A stretch of DNA of 64,000 nucleotides from Acidobacteriota bacterium (GTDB lineage: Bacteria > Acidobacteriota > Terriglobia > Acidiferrales > UBA7541). Below, piece by piece: positions 41,867 to 51,045 of the stretch. A program made the translations under genes and the position numbers. The DNA is taken from positions 17,654 through 81,653 of the forward strand of contig QHYN01000199.1 of the NCBI GenBank assembly GCA_003224145.1, in the 5' to 3' direction. Below the pieces are notes generated by a model, which saw only the letters and a program-made list of their open reading frames with translations, was not told the origin of the DNA and searched no databases. The number at the start of each line of letters is the position of its first letter. Position 1 is the stretch's first letter.

Positions 41867-42964
41867 GTGAAATTGCTGATTGCAGGCGGTGGCACAGGCG
41901 GACACGTTTTCCCGGCGCTGGCCATCGCCCGGGAATGGCTGGCCAGAGGAACAGAGAGAGAAGTGGTGCTCGTGGGAACCGAACGCGGAATTGAGATGAA
42001 GCTGGTGCCTCAGGCAGGACTGCCCCTGGAATTGCTGCGTGTCGCAGGATTGAAAGGCAAAGGTGGCGCCACGCTGATCAAAAACTTGTCCATGCTGGCT
42101 CCAGCGATGCTGGACGCTCGCCGCGTCTTGAGAAAACACAAACCGGTAGCCGCGTTTGGAGTTGGAGGCTACGCCGCAGGGCCCATGTTATTGACGACGT
42201 GGCTCGGCCGCGTCCCCAATGTCATTTTCGAGCCGAATGCCGAACCGGGCTTTACCAATAAGGCGCTGGCGCGCATTGCGACACGAATTGCCACGGGCTA
42301 TGAAATTTCTGCACAGGCGTGGGGGAAAAAAGCAATCGTTACCGGCTGTCCGGTGCGCCCGGAATTCTTTTCCATATCGCCTCGAACGCCGCAGAAGCCT
42401 TTTCGTCTGCTCATCACCGGAGGGAGTCAGGGTGCTCTGCCGATCAATCGGGCATTCGTGGATGCCATGGACCGCCTGGCCGCGCGAAAAAGGGAACTGA
42501 GCATCGTCCATCAAACCGGAGAACGGGACTATAACGCAGTACGCACCGCGTACGCGCGGCGCGAGTTCAACGCGGAGGTCGTACCCTTCCTTTCGAACAT
42601 GGCGGAGCGCTTTGCCTGGGCCGACGTGATTGTTTGCCGGGCAGGAGCCATCACCGCAGCGGAAGTCGCAGCCGCCGGCCGAGCCGCCATCTTCATCCCC
42701 TTCGGGAGGGCCACTGACAGCCATCAATTGCGCAACGCGCAGGAAATGGTCCGCGCGGGCGCGGGCCGCCTGATTACCGAGTGGGAGCTGACGGCGGAAA
42801 AACTGAGCGCCGAAATCTTTGCTCTCATCGACCAGCCCCAGGAAATCGAAAAGCTCTCCAAAGCCGCGCGCGCATTGGCACGCCCTGAGGCCGCGCGCGA
42901 CATCGTCAATCTGATTGAAGAGGCCGCAAACGTGCAAAGAAATCTTGCGAGGGCAAAACCATGA
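41867..42964 (+). CDS. murG: UDP-GlcNAc:lipid I GlcNAc transferase MurG
   Basis: MurG converts lipid I to lipid II on the inner face of the membrane. The product, about 365 residues, begins with the glycine-rich loop LLIAGGGTGGHVFPALAIA, has GVGGYAAGPMLLTTWL, ITGGSQGALPINRAF, and the donor-binding CRAGAITAAEVAAAGRAAIFIP region. The ORF track opens at 41810 inside ftsW; GTG 41867, where homology begins and which has GAGGAG upstream, is the likely start. Its stop overlaps the murC start by four bases. Confidence 0.96.
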   Translation: MKLLIAGGGTGGHVFPALAIAREWLARGTEREVVLVGTERGIEMKLVPQAGLPLELLRVAGLKGKGGATLIKNLSMLAPAMLDARRVLRKHKPVAAFGVGGYAAGPMLLTTWLGRVPNVIFEPNAEPGFTNKALARIATRIATGYEISAQAWGKKAIVTGCPVRPEFFSISPRTPQKPFRLLITGGSQGALPINRAFVDAMDRLAARKRELSIVHQTGERDYNAVRTAYARREFNAEVVPFLSNMAERFAWADVIVCRAGAITAAEVAAAGRAAIFIPFGRATDSHQLRNAQEMVRAGAGRLITEWELTAEKLSAEIFALIDQPQEIEKLSKAARALARPEAARDIVNLIEEAANVQRNLARAKP

Positions 42965-44367
42965 TGGTCTCCTTTCGAAATTTTCAACGCATTCACCTGG
43001 TGGGCATCGGCGGCATCGGTATGAGCGGCATTGCCGAAGTTCTCTTAACGCTGGGCTATTCGGTCTCGGGGTCGGACGTAAAACTTTCGAACATCACGGA
43101 ACGGCTTCAAAACCTGGGCGCAACGATATACGAAGGCCACAAGCCAACGAACGCTGATGGCGCGCATGTTGTTGTGACTTCTTCTGCGGTGAAGCCGGAC
43201 AACGCGGAAGTCGTCGAAGCGCATAAAATGAAGATTCCGGTAATTCCGCGTGCAGAAATGCTCACAGAACTGATGCGGCTGAAGTACGGGATCGCCGTAG
43301 CCGGGGCCCATGGCAAGACCACCACGACTTCGATGGTCGCCTCGGTACTGGCTGCTGCACATCTGGATCCGACGTTTGTGGTCGGGGGCCGGGTCAATCA
43401 AGCGGGGACCACTGCAAGGCTGGGCAAGGGCGAATACTTTGTGGTGGAAGCCGATGAAAGCGACCGCAGCTTCCTGATGCTTGCGCCGGTCGTTGCGGTG
43501 GTTACGACCATCGATCGCGAACACCTGGATCAATACAGTTCGCTCGAGGACATTCAGGACGCTTTCCTTCAATTTGTGAATCGCGTGCCTTTTTATGGTG
43601 CGGCGATTCTGTGTATCGACGAACCCCATGTACAGGCCATCATTCCCCGCATCAAGCGCCCCATCATTACTTACGGCACTTCCAGCCAGGCCGACCTCGT
43701 GATTAGTGATGTGAAGCTGGATGGTCTGGAGAGCGAATTCCGCCTAACCTATAAGAGTGATGACCTGGGTCTCTTCCGTTTGTCGCATCCGCCGGGGATG
43801 CACAACGTGCGCAACGCGGCGGCTGCTGCTGCTGTGGCCCTGTATCTGAACGTCGGTTCGGACCTGATCCGCGACGGCGTGGCAAAATTCGCCGGCGTGG
43901 GCCGCCGCTTCGATATCAAGGGCGTGGTCAACGGCATTACCGTGGTTGACGATTACGGTCATCATCCCGCGGAAATTCGCGCCACTCTGGAAGCGGCCCG
44001 CGGCTGCAAGTTCAATCGCCTCCTGGTGCTCTTTCAGCCGCATCGTTTTACGCGCACGCAGCATCTTTGGGGCGAGTTCTGCCGCGCGTTCAATCAGGCC
44101 GACGTTCTCGTCTTGACGGATATCTATGCCGCCAGCGAGGCGCCCATCCCGGGCGTGACCAGCGAAGCGCTCGCCAATGCCATTCGCAATGCCGGGCACA
44201 AGAACGTGCACTATTTCCGCTCCATGCAGGAGGGCATCGAATTTTTGCTGCGGCAGGCCATTCCCGGCGACGCCATCTTGACCATCGGCGCAGGCAACGT
44301 CAGCCGGGCCAGCAACGAATTCATCGTTCTTCTAGGAACGGAGCATTCGGCGCAACATGCACATTAA
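42961..44367 (+). CDS. murC: UDP-MurNAc:L-alanine ligase MurC
   Basis: MurC adds L-alanine to UDP-MurNAc, the first peptide step. The 468-residue protein has HLVGIGGIGMSGIAEVLLTLG, VTSSAVKPDNAEVV, the ATP loop GAHGKTTTTSMVASVL near residue 115, EADESDRSFLMLAP, and DDYGHHPAEIRATLEAAR near the C-terminal domain. It overlaps murG (ATGA) and runs 11 bases into murB, so the three are translationally coupled. Confidence 0.97.
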   Translation: MMVSFRNFQRIHLVGIGGIGMSGIAEVLLTLGYSVSGSDVKLSNITERLQNLGATIYEGHKPTNADGAHVVVTSSAVKPDNAEVVEAHKMKIPVIPRAEMLTELMRLKYGIAVAGAHGKTTTTSMVASVLAAAHLDPTFVVGGRVNQAGTTARLGKGEYFVVEADESDRSFLMLAPVVAVVTTIDREHLDQYSSLEDIQDAFLQFVNRVPFYGAAILCIDEPHVQAIIPRIKRPIITYGTSSQADLVISDVKLDGLESEFRLTYKSDDLGLFRLSHPPGMHNVRNAAAAAAVALYLNVGSDLIRDGVAKFAGVGRRFDIKGVVNGITVVDDYGHHPAEIRATLEAARGCKFNRLLVLFQPHRFTRTQHLWGEFCRAFNQADVLVLTDIYAASEAPIPGVTSEALANAIRNAGHKNVHYFRSMQEGIEFLLRQAIPGDAILTIGAGNVSRASNEFIVLLGTEHSAQHAH

Positions 44368-45265
44368 CGATCCCAGGATCGTCGCAAGTCTTGCAGAACT
44401 CGGCGTCGAGTTGCGGGCGGGAACAAAGCTTTCCCAATGGACGTCTCTCGGTATCGGCGGCACCACCGACCTGCTGCGAATCACGAAGCACGAAAGCATC
44501 CCGGATTTGCTGAATCTTCTGGATGCAAACCACATTCCTCATAAGTTCCTGGGAGGCGGTTCGAACTTACTGGTCCGCGACGGCGAACTACCCTGGATTG
44601 TCCAGCAACTCGTCCCGCCGGAACCCGATGTCGTTCTTGAAGGCAATTTTGCTCATGTGGATGCCGCCGCCGACCTCGGTCGCACGGTCACCTTCTGCGC
44701 CAAACGTGACCTGGGCGGCATGGAAGGCCTGATCGGAGTTCCAGGCACGGTGGGCGGGGCTTTGCGGATGAACGCTGGCGCCTACGGGATGCAGATTGGC
44801 AGCTACGTCCGCGAGGTCAAGCTCTACCGCGCCGCCGCCCGGAAAATCGAAACCCTGCGAGGCCATCAAATTTCTTTCGAATACCGGCACACTTCCTTTG
44901 CGCCTGATGATATGATGCTCGCGGTGACATTGGAACTTCCCTCCAAGCCGTACAAACAAATCCTCGAAGGTATTCGTATCTGCAACGAAAAACGGCGTTC
45001 GAGCCAGCCGCTTGGCCAGAAAAGCGCCGGCTGCATCTTCAAGAACCCTCCGGGTGCCTCGGCGGGCCGCATGATCGATGAATTGGGGCTCAAAGGATTC
45101 TCTGTGAGCGACGCGCGGGTCAGCAACCGGCATGCCAATTTTTTTGTGAATGAAGGTCATGCCTCCGCCAAAGACATGCTGGCGCTGATTGCCGACGTGC
45201 GTGAGCGCGTGGAAAGAGCGTACGGGATGACTCTGGAGAACGAGGTAGTCGTTTGGAACGGCTGA
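44357..45265 (+). CDS. murB: UDP-N-acetylenolpyruvoylglucosamine reductase MurB
   Basis: MurB is an FAD enzyme that reduces UDP-GlcNAc-enolpyruvate to UDP-MurNAc. The 302-residue product has TSLGIGGTTDLLRI, FLGGGSNLLVRDGELP, EGLIGVPGTVGGALRMNAGAYG (FAD and substrate contacts), the proton-donor region KSAGCIFKNPPGASAGRMID, and VSNRHANFFVNEG. The length and motifs fit the shorter type II group. It overlaps murC by 11 bases and ftsQ by 13. Confidence 0.96.
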   Translation: MHINDPRIVASLAELGVELRAGTKLSQWTSLGIGGTTDLLRITKHESIPDLLNLLDANHIPHKFLGGGSNLLVRDGELPWIVQQLVPPEPDVVLEGNFAHVDAAADLGRTVTFCAKRDLGGMEGLIGVPGTVGGALRMNAGAYGMQIGSYVREVKLYRAAARKIETLRGHQISFEYRHTSFAPDDMMLAVTLELPSKPYKQILEGIRICNEKRRSSQPLGQKSAGCIFKNPPGASAGRMIDELGLKGFSVSDARVSNRHANFFVNEGHASAKDMLALIADVRERVERAYGMTLENEVVVWNG

Positions 45266-46188
45266 AACCCATTCAGCGAAATGCCATCGGTGCTGCCGAT
45301 GCCGGGCCCTACCGGCCGGAGCTGATTGCCGAGGATGAGCCGCGCTATCTGCGCCGCCAGAAGCCGGTCGAGATTCGCCGCAAGAAGCTTGGTGGGCGGG
45401 GCTGGCTCTTCTACCGCCGAATCCTTATTTTTGCTGTCGTGGGCGCAGCGGTTGCGACCGTCGCGTTCTACGGGATGAAGTTCCTTCTCTATTCGCCAAC
45501 CATGCTGCTGCTGAAGCCGGATCAGATCGAAGTGACCGGCAATCACGTGGTCAGCCGCGAAGCCGTGCTCCAGCAATTTCTCCATGATCGAAATCGCAGT
45601 GTTTTGCGGATTTCGTTGAATAACCGGCGTACCCAGCTCGAGCAATTGCCCTGGGTTGAATCCGCCACCGTGCAGCGGATTTTGCCCAATCGCATTCGTG
45701 TCGAACTGACGGAACGCACTCCCATCGCCTTTGCGCGCAATGGAAACGAACTGGCGCTCATTGATGCTCACGGCGTGCTCCTCGACCGTCCACGGGAAGA
45801 GGAACTGCACTTTCCCGTCGTGAGCGGTGCATCGGAAGATTTGGCCCGCGAGCAGCGGGAAAAGCGCATGCAGCTCTTTCAGGAGTTCATGAAGGATATC
45901 GATCTGGTGCGCGGCGGATCGTCTCAAAACGTCAGTGAAGTGGACCTTTCCAATCCCAAGGATTTGCGCGCGGTCATGACTGGGCTGCCCAGCGCGAACG
46001 ATCCCCAGGCGGTCACCATTCATTTTGGTTGGAGCGACTTTTCAGGCAAGTACAAAATGCTGGTGGACAACTTTTCGCAATGGCAGGCGAATGCGGGACG
46101 GGTGCAGTCCATCGATTTGCAGTATGCGCGGCAAGTGGTCGTCAATCCCGACTCCAGCGCGGGCACGATGGCTGCGAAAACAAAATAG
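45253..46188 (+). CDS. ftsQ: Cell division protein FtsQ
   Basis: The 311-residue bitopic protein has a basic cytoplasmic N terminus, one transmembrane helix near residues 57-77 (ILIFAVVGAAVATVAFYGM), a POTRA domain (IEVTGNHVVSREAVLQQFL) and a FtsQ beta domain (LEQLPWVESATVQRILPNRIRVELTERTP). It scaffolds the FtsQLB complex in the periplasm. The start is TTG 45253, inside the end of murB. No ddl gene lies between murB and ftsQ, unlike in E. coli. Confidence 0.93.
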   Translation: MERLKPIQRNAIGAADAGPYRPELIAEDEPRYLRRQKPVEIRRKKLGGRGWLFYRRILIFAVVGAAVATVAFYGMKFLLYSPTMLLLKPDQIEVTGNHVVSREAVLQQFLHDRNRSVLRISLNNRRTQLEQLPWVESATVQRILPNRIRVELTERTPIAFARNGNELALIDAHGVLLDRPREEELHFPVVSGASEDLAREQREKRMQLFQEFMKDIDLVRGGSSQNVSEVDLSNPKDLRAVMTGLPSANDPQAVTIHFGWSDFSGKYKMLVDNFSQWQANAGRVQSIDLQYARQVVVNPDSSAGTMAAKTK

Positions 46189-46209
46189 GTTCATTGGGGG
46201 AGCGGCGGC

Positions 46210-47424
46210 TTGGCGAAGAAAAACAAATACCTGGTTGGGCTGGACATCGGAAGCACAAAAACCTCTGTTTTGATCGCCGAAGTGGATGGGGAACTCGTAA
46301 AATTTCTGGCCCTCGGCGCTGCCGAATCCAAAGGCTTGCGTAAAGGTCTAATCGTCAACCTCGATTCCACGGTGAGTTCCATCCGGCGCGCCGTGGAAGA
46401 AGCGGAAAGCGTGGCCAACGTGCCCGTGGAAGAGGCGCTGATCGGTGTGGCCGGAAGCCACGTGCGTGGGGTGAACAGTCGCGGCGGCATCACCCTGGGA
46501 CCCCGTCCACGCGACATCGAGCGGGAAGACGTGCGCCGCGCCGTGGATGCCGCCCGCAACATTTCTCTCCCCCAGGACCGCGAAGTCCTGCACGTCCTCC
46601 CGCACGAATTCATCGTGGATGCACAGGACGGCATTCGCGACGCCATTGGCATGGTCGGCCAGCGGCTGGAGGCCAACGTCCATGTCGTGACTTCGTCCGT
46701 GGCTGCCACGCAGAATCTAGTCAGCGCCGCGAATAAAGCGGGAATCCTCATCGGCGATACCGTTCTCGAGCCGCTCGCTTCGGCCGAATCCTGCCTCACG
46801 CAGGACGAGCGCGACCTCGGTTGCTGCCTGTTGGACATCGGCGGCGGCACTACCGAATTGATCGTCTACGGCGGCGGAGTCGTGCGTCACACCGGCGCCA
46901 TTCCCGTTGGCGGCGACCACTTCACCAATGATCTTGCGGTTGGTTTGCGCACGCCCATCCCGGAAGCAGAGCGCATCAAGCGGCGGCACGGCTGTGCTGC
47001 ATCGGCATTCATGAAGGAAAATGGCGCGATTGAAATTGCCAGCGTCGGCGATCGCCCGCCGCGCACCGTCTTCGCGCACATGCTTACGGACATCATCGAG
47101 CCACGCGCGATGGAATTGCTGTCGCTAATCCGCGACGACCTGCAGCGCACCGGGCTCGACGGCCAGATTCCCGCCGGGTTTGTTCTGGCCGGGGGTGGCG
47201 CGCGCCTGCGCGGGCTGGATGAACTGGCAGAGCGATCCTTCCATTTGCCGGTGCGCATTGCGGAACCCAAAGGTTTGGCTGATCTGCCGGAACAGGTGGC
47301 CCAGCCGGAATATGCAACGGTTGTCGGACTTGTACTTCATGGCGCGAAGGCGCGGCGTTCCGCGCCCCAACGCTCGGGGAATCTGGTATCTAAATTGAAA
47401 GCCATGTTCGCGGGCGCCTCGTAA
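46210..47424 (+). CDS. ftsA: Cell division protein FtsA
   Basis: FtsA is an actin-like ATPase that tethers FtsZ to the membrane. The 404-residue product has the phosphate-1 loop GLDIGSTKTSVLIAEV, the SHS2 1C region GVAGSHVRGVNSRG, the phosphate-2 loop CLLDIGGGTTELIVYGGG and the adenosine motif FVLAGGGARLRGLDELAE. The C-terminal VSKLKAMFAGA is the expected amphipathic membrane-targeting helix. The start is TTG 46210, 21 bases after ftsQ. Confidence 0.96.
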   Translation: MAKKNKYLVGLDIGSTKTSVLIAEVDGELVKFLALGAAESKGLRKGLIVNLDSTVSSIRRAVEEAESVANVPVEEALIGVAGSHVRGVNSRGGITLGPRPRDIEREDVRRAVDAARNISLPQDREVLHVLPHEFIVDAQDGIRDAIGMVGQRLEANVHVVTSSVAATQNLVSAANKAGILIGDTVLEPLASAESCLTQDERDLGCCLLDIGGGTTELIVYGGGVVRHTGAIPVGGDHFTNDLAVGLRTPIPEAERIKRRHGCAASAFMKENGAIEIASVGDRPPRTVFAHMLTDIIEPRAMELLSLIRDDLQRTGLDGQIPAGFVLAGGGARLRGLDELAERSFHLPVRIAEPKGLADLPEQVAQPEYATVVGLVLHGAKARRSAPQRSGNLVSKLKAMFAGAS

Positions 47425-47466
47425 CCCTGCCCGGGCGCTGCGGATTTGGAGGAGATTGAGGAACGT

Positions 47467-48648
47467 ATGACAGCAAAAGACACAGGAATCCGCATGAGCT
47501 TCAGCGAGGAGCTGCAGCCCGCGAAAATCAAAGTCCTCGGCGTGGGCGGAGGCGGCTGCAACGCGGTCAATCGCATGATTCGCGCCAAGGTCGAAGGCGT
47601 CGAATTCATCGCAGCGAATACCGACTTGCAGGCGTTGAAGCTCTCGCAAGCGCCGGTGAAGCTTCAGCTTGGCGCGAAGCTCACCAAAGGGCTGGGCGCG
47701 GGCGCCAATCCCGAGGTCGGCCGCAAGGCGGCGCTTGAGGACACGGAAAAAATTATCGAAGCGATGGAAGGCGCGGACATGATTTTCATCACTGCCGGCC
47801 TTGGTGGAGGAACCGGCAGCGGCGCGGCACCCGTAGTTGCTTCGCTCGCCAGCGAGTTGGGCGCGCTCAGCGTTGCCGTGGTGACGAAACCCTTTGCCTT
47901 TGAAGGCAAGCGCCGCATGATGCAGGCGGAACAGTCTCTTCAGGAACTGATCGGTGCAGTCGACACCGTCATCGTCATCCCTAACGAGCGTTTGATGGAT
48001 ACCGTTGAGCGCGGCACCAGCTTTTTCGACGCCTTCCGCATCGCGGATGACATTCTACGGCAAGCCGTTCAGGGGATCTCAGACATCATCACCGTGCCCG
48101 GCATCATCAATCGCGATTTCGCCGACGTGAAGGCCATCATGCATGGCCAGGGCTATGCGGTGATGGGCACCGCCGTCGCCACGGGAACGAACCGCGCTGT
48201 GGACGCCGCCAACCGCGCCATTTCCAGCCCCTTGCTCGAAGACAACTCCATCCAGGGGGCGCAGGGCATTCTCATCAATATCTCCGGCAGCTCCAGCCTC
48301 TCCCTGCATGAAGTCCACGAAGCATCGAGCGTCATCCAGAAGGCCGCGCACGAAAACGCCAACATTATTTTCGGTGCCGTGCAGGACGACAACATGAAAG
48401 ACTCTGTCAAAATCACGGTGATTGCGGCGGGCTTCCGGGATGCCAACAAGAAAAACATTCACCAGAAGCAATCCTTCCTGCCGAAAACCTGGAAGGCCGG
48501 GCGCGATACCGTTGAACCGCCCATACAGGAGCCTCTCCCCAATGTGGTTCATCAGGTTCAGCAAAATGTGCGCGAAGTCAGCCTGGACGTTCCCGCCGAC
48601 GATTTGGATGTCCCGACATTCTTACGGCGCCAGGCGCAAAAAGCCTAG
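47467..48648 (+). CDS. ftsZ: Cell division GTPase FtsZ
   Basis: FtsZ is the tubulin-like protein that forms the Z ring. The product, about 393 residues, has [26 protein letters not shown], the GTP signature [12 protein letters not shown] near residue 105, and the synergy loop [15 protein letters not shown] linker of about 60 residues leads to the C-terminal peptide [10 protein letters not shown] that binds FtsA. The track start at 47446 is TTG; ATG 47467 with GAGGA upstream is preferred. It is the last gene of the dcw cluster. Confidence 0.97.
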   Translation: MTAKDTGIRMSFSEELQPAKIKVLGVGGGGCNAVNRMIRAKVEGVEFIAANTDLQALKLSQAPVKLQLGAKLTKGLGAGANPEVGRKAALEDTEKIIEAMEGADMIFITAGLGGGTGSGAAPVVASLASELGALSVAVVTKPFAFEGKRRMMQAEQSLQELIGAVDTVIVIPNERLMDTVERGTSFFDAFRIADDILRQAVQGISDIITVPGIINRDFADVKAIMHGQGYAVMGTAVATGTNRAVDAANRAISSPLLEDNSIQGAQGILINISGSSSLSLHEVHEASSVIQKAAHENANIIFGAVQDDNMKDSVKITVIAAGFRDANKKNIHQKQSFLPKTWKAGRDTVEPPIQEPLPNVVHQVQQNVREVSLDVPADDLDVPTFLRRQAQKA

Positions 48649-48667
48649 CCCCTGCCAAGTTGGGGCT
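48647..48667. terminator. Weak dyad between convergent ftsZ and ubiA-like gene
   Basis: AGCCCC and GGGGCT form a 6-bp stem with a 9-base loop, directly after the ftsZ stop codon. No T-run follows on either strand, so if it terminates transcription it is not a classic intrinsic terminator. Confidence 0.3.
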
Positions 48668-48681
48668 CCGCCGCGACATCA

Positions 48682-49611
48682 TCAGAAAAGTGCGTTGGGT
48701 ACGGGCCGCGTTAGCGTCGCGTGCTGCCAATTCCAAAAGATGCCAAGTACCGCAGCGATGTTCCAGCCCCACATGAACAGACGCATTTCCGTGGGACTGT
48801 ACGCCCGCTCTTTCCAAACAAATGTGGCGTCCAATACAAACCAAATTGCGCCGAGGGCAAGAAATCCCGCAATCGTCCAATCTCGAAAGCAAATCGAGAC
48901 GATCGCTGTCTCGGCACACAGCAGCCCCGCCATCAAAAACTTGGATGGTATTCTCCCGATCCGCGTGGCTGTCGTTCCCCGCCCAGTCAGCCGGTCCGGT
49001 TCGATGTCCATCACCTCGCCGAAGATATGCGAATGCATCGCAAACAGCGCGCCGAAGACGAAGGTTTGCCAAGGCAATGGATTCGCATGATTCAGCCAAC
49101 TGCTGAGCACAAAGATCAGTAGATAACTCGCCTGAACCAGGACGTCGAACGGCGGGTGGCTCTTCCACCCGAAGCGTGGAGCGTTGTAAATTGCCACGGC
49201 CAGGAGCATCGCCGCGAACCACAGCAGTATTCGCGGCCCGATCAGAAAATAAAGTAGGGCCAGAAACGGAATCTGCGCTGCCGCAATCTGCCATCGCAAG
49301 AGCTTGAGCTGTTCGGCGGCCCCGCGCGAACCGAAGAGGAACGTTCCCTTGCGCGGATTCAGCAAGTCCGCCTTATCGTCCACGATGTCGTTTACTCCAT
49401 AGAGCAAAAGACCAAGCGGAAACAGCACGTAAAGCAGCCCCAGCCAAAGTTTCCAGGAATGCAAAAAGTCTGCGTGTCCGAGCGGCATCAGGTAAAACAT
49501 CGCGGTCGTTGTCCACAGCCCCGGTCGAGACACCTGCAGGAGAAAAGAAAAATCGGAAGTGCGCTGGGTTGGCTTCTCGGAAATCTCTGTCGTCGCCGTT
49601 GAGGTGGCCAT
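48682..49611 (-). CDS. UbiA-family prenyltransferase
   Basis: The membrane protein has about 309 residues and roughly eight helices. The first Asp-rich motif is NDIVDDKAD near residue 76, and the second is DIEPDRLTGRGTTA near residue 205; both bind the prenyl diphosphate through magnesium. Family members prenylate aromatic or sugar acceptors (quinones, haem O, chlorophyll, decaprenylphosphoryl arabinose). The acceptor here cannot be told. The start at ATG 49611 (MATSTATTEI) is preferred over 49632. It converges on ftsZ. Confidence 0.87.
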   Translation of the reverse strand: MATSTATTEISEKPTQRTSDFSFLLQVSRPGLWTTTAMFYLMPLGHADFLHSWKLWLGLLYVLFPLGLLLYGVNDIVDDKADLLNPRKGTFLFGSRGAAEQLKLLRWQIAAAQIPFLALLYFLIGPRILLWFAAMLLAVAIYNAPRFGWKSHPPFDVLVQASYLLIFVLSSWLNHANPLPWQTFVFGALFAMHSHIFGEVMDIEPDRLTGRGTTATRIGRIPSKFLMAGLLCAETAIVSICFRDWTIAGFLALGAIWFVLDATFVWKERAYSPTEMRLFMWGWNIAAVLGIFWNWQHATLTRPVPNALF

Positions 49612-49785
49612 GCGATTCTCCCAGCATATCAACCTTCGTCGGCTTCAGCTTCTACTGGAATCTACACACGTTTTAGCTCTTTTCTGTCCCGGTTGTGGTA
49701 GGGTTGCCCCCGGAGTAGGCATACCCTGCTTGGATTTTCTTCCCCGAGAATTCCGCTTCCTTAGAGTCCCCAAAGGAGGTCTTCG

Positions 49786-50724
49786 ATGAGAGTCCGGCAA
49801 ATTCACATTCTTCTCCTTGTGCTTCTATTCACAGGCTCGCTCGTATCCTGCCAGCAACCGTGCCATCAGCCGGAAGAACGCTATGTTTTCGTGGCCTCGC
49901 ACACCAGCGTACCGTTCTGGAGGGAGGCCGAAGCTGGCTTGACGGATGCCGCCAAGCAAATGGGTGTCAAGGCAGAACTCATTGGTCCCGCCAACTTTTC
50001 TCCTGACGAAGAACTGAAAGCGTTTCAGCAAGCCGCTGCCCAAAAACCGTCTGGAATTTTGCTCTCGGCGTCGAATTCGGAAGTTTTCAGAGCTTCGATT
50101 AATGCCGCGATCCAACAGGGCATACCGGTGATCTGTGCGGATGCAGACGTTCCCGACTCTCACCGCTTTCTGTTCGTCGGTACGGATAATTTCCGTGCCG
50201 GACAGGAAAGCGGCCGCCGCATGGGGGAACTCCTCGGCGGTAAAGGCAACATCGTCGTCATCACCATCCCAGGCCAGTTCAATCTTGACGAGCGTTTGCG
50301 TGGGGTCACTGAAGCGCTGAAAAAATTTCCGCGCTTGAAAATCACCAAGATTATCGATGACAAGGGTGATCCACGTGACGCCTATGAGGCGATTTCAGCC
50401 CTCTTGCAAGGCAAAGACAAACCTGACGGAATCATTGGCCTAGAAGCCTCAGGGGGAGCCGGCGCCGCCGATGCGCTGCACCGTTTGGACCTTACCGGCA
50501 AGATTCCCATCGTGGCGTTCGACAAGGACCCGGAGACGTTGGACTGGATCCAGCGTGGCGCCATCACCGCGACGGTTGTGCAGAAGCCCTACGTGATGAG
50601 CTACTATGGGCTCAAATTTCTGGACGATCTTCACCACAATGCGAGAGGCTCTCGCTGCTCACCCGAGGGCGATGTGAAGGTCATGATGAGGCACGGTGGG
50701 GACCGCAGCGGGCTCTGGAACTAA
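49786..50724 (+). CDS. Sugar-binding-type lipoprotein, copy 1, with aberrant C terminus
   Basis: The 312-residue product has a lipoprotein signal (LLLVLLFTGSLVSC, Cys22) and a Peripla_BP_4/RbsB-like fold (VASHTSVPFWREAEAGL, LFVGTDNFRAGQESGRRMG, GLEASGGAGAADAL). AAAGGAGG precedes the ATG. It is a paralogue of the gene at 51046. From 50453 to 50642 the DNA is identical to that copy, then the reading changes to RGSRCSPEGDVKVMMRHGG and ends early, losing the last strand of the binding fold. It may therefore be non-functional. No transporter ATPase or permease adjoins it. Confidence 0.85.
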   Translation: MRVRQIHILLLVLLFTGSLVSCQQPCHQPEERYVFVASHTSVPFWREAEAGLTDAAKQMGVKAELIGPANFSPDEELKAFQQAAAQKPSGILLSASNSEVFRASINAAIQQGIPVICADADVPDSHRFLFVGTDNFRAGQESGRRMGELLGGKGNIVVITIPGQFNLDERLRGVTEALKKFPRLKITKIIDDKGDPRDAYEAISALLQGKDKPDGIIGLEASGGAGAADALHRLDLTGKIPIVAFDKDPETLDWIQRGAITATVVQKPYVMSYYGLKFLDDLHHNARGSRCSPEGDVKVMMRHGGDRSGLWN

Positions 50725-51045
50725 GCCAATCCCATGGAAGCGCGGTCGCACTGTAGAGTCCCGTCCGCGAATCTTGAATGAGAAAGTCAACTTCGGCCGC
50801 CAAGCTTCGAGGTGCCGGGGAAGCGGTCAATGTGCAATTTCTATTCCACATACCTTTCCTGCCGCACACGCGGCTGACACTTGAACAAACCAGTCAGGGT
50901 AAGACCAGTCCTTGTTCGGGAGCCGGTTCGTAGCTCGATTGTGCCGCGACTATGATAGGCTAAGCGCTCGAAAAGAGAGCCAATTGTATCTGGAATTGCT
51001 CTTCGATTTTTTCCTCGCTTGAAAACTGCTGAAAGGAGACCTGCT
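50725..51045. other. Intergenic region between the two lipoprotein genes
   Basis: No gene is supported in these 321 bp. A TATGAT box lies at 50951-50956 and a terminator-like hairpin at 50976-51010 just before the ribosome binding site of copy 2 (AAAGGAG). The rest has no clear structure. Confidence 0.6.
50976..51010 (+). terminator. Intrinsic terminator or attenuator ahead of lipoprotein copy 2
   Basis: AGAGC-C-AATT (50976-50985) and AATTGCTCT (50994-51002) form a 9-bp stem with one bulged C and an 8-base loop, followed by TCGATTTTTT. It ends about 35 bases before ATG 51046. It either ends transcripts from copy 1 or sits in the leader of copy 2 as an attenuator. A competing hairpin (GGCT...CTC-gaaaa-GAG-AGCC, 50958-50981) would use its 5' arm. 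Confidence 0.6.

Noticed and set aside
48647-48667. Strong bidirectional intrinsic terminator after ftsZ
   Set aside because: The dyad is only 6 bp and has no T-run on either strand, so it is listed only as a weak dyad.
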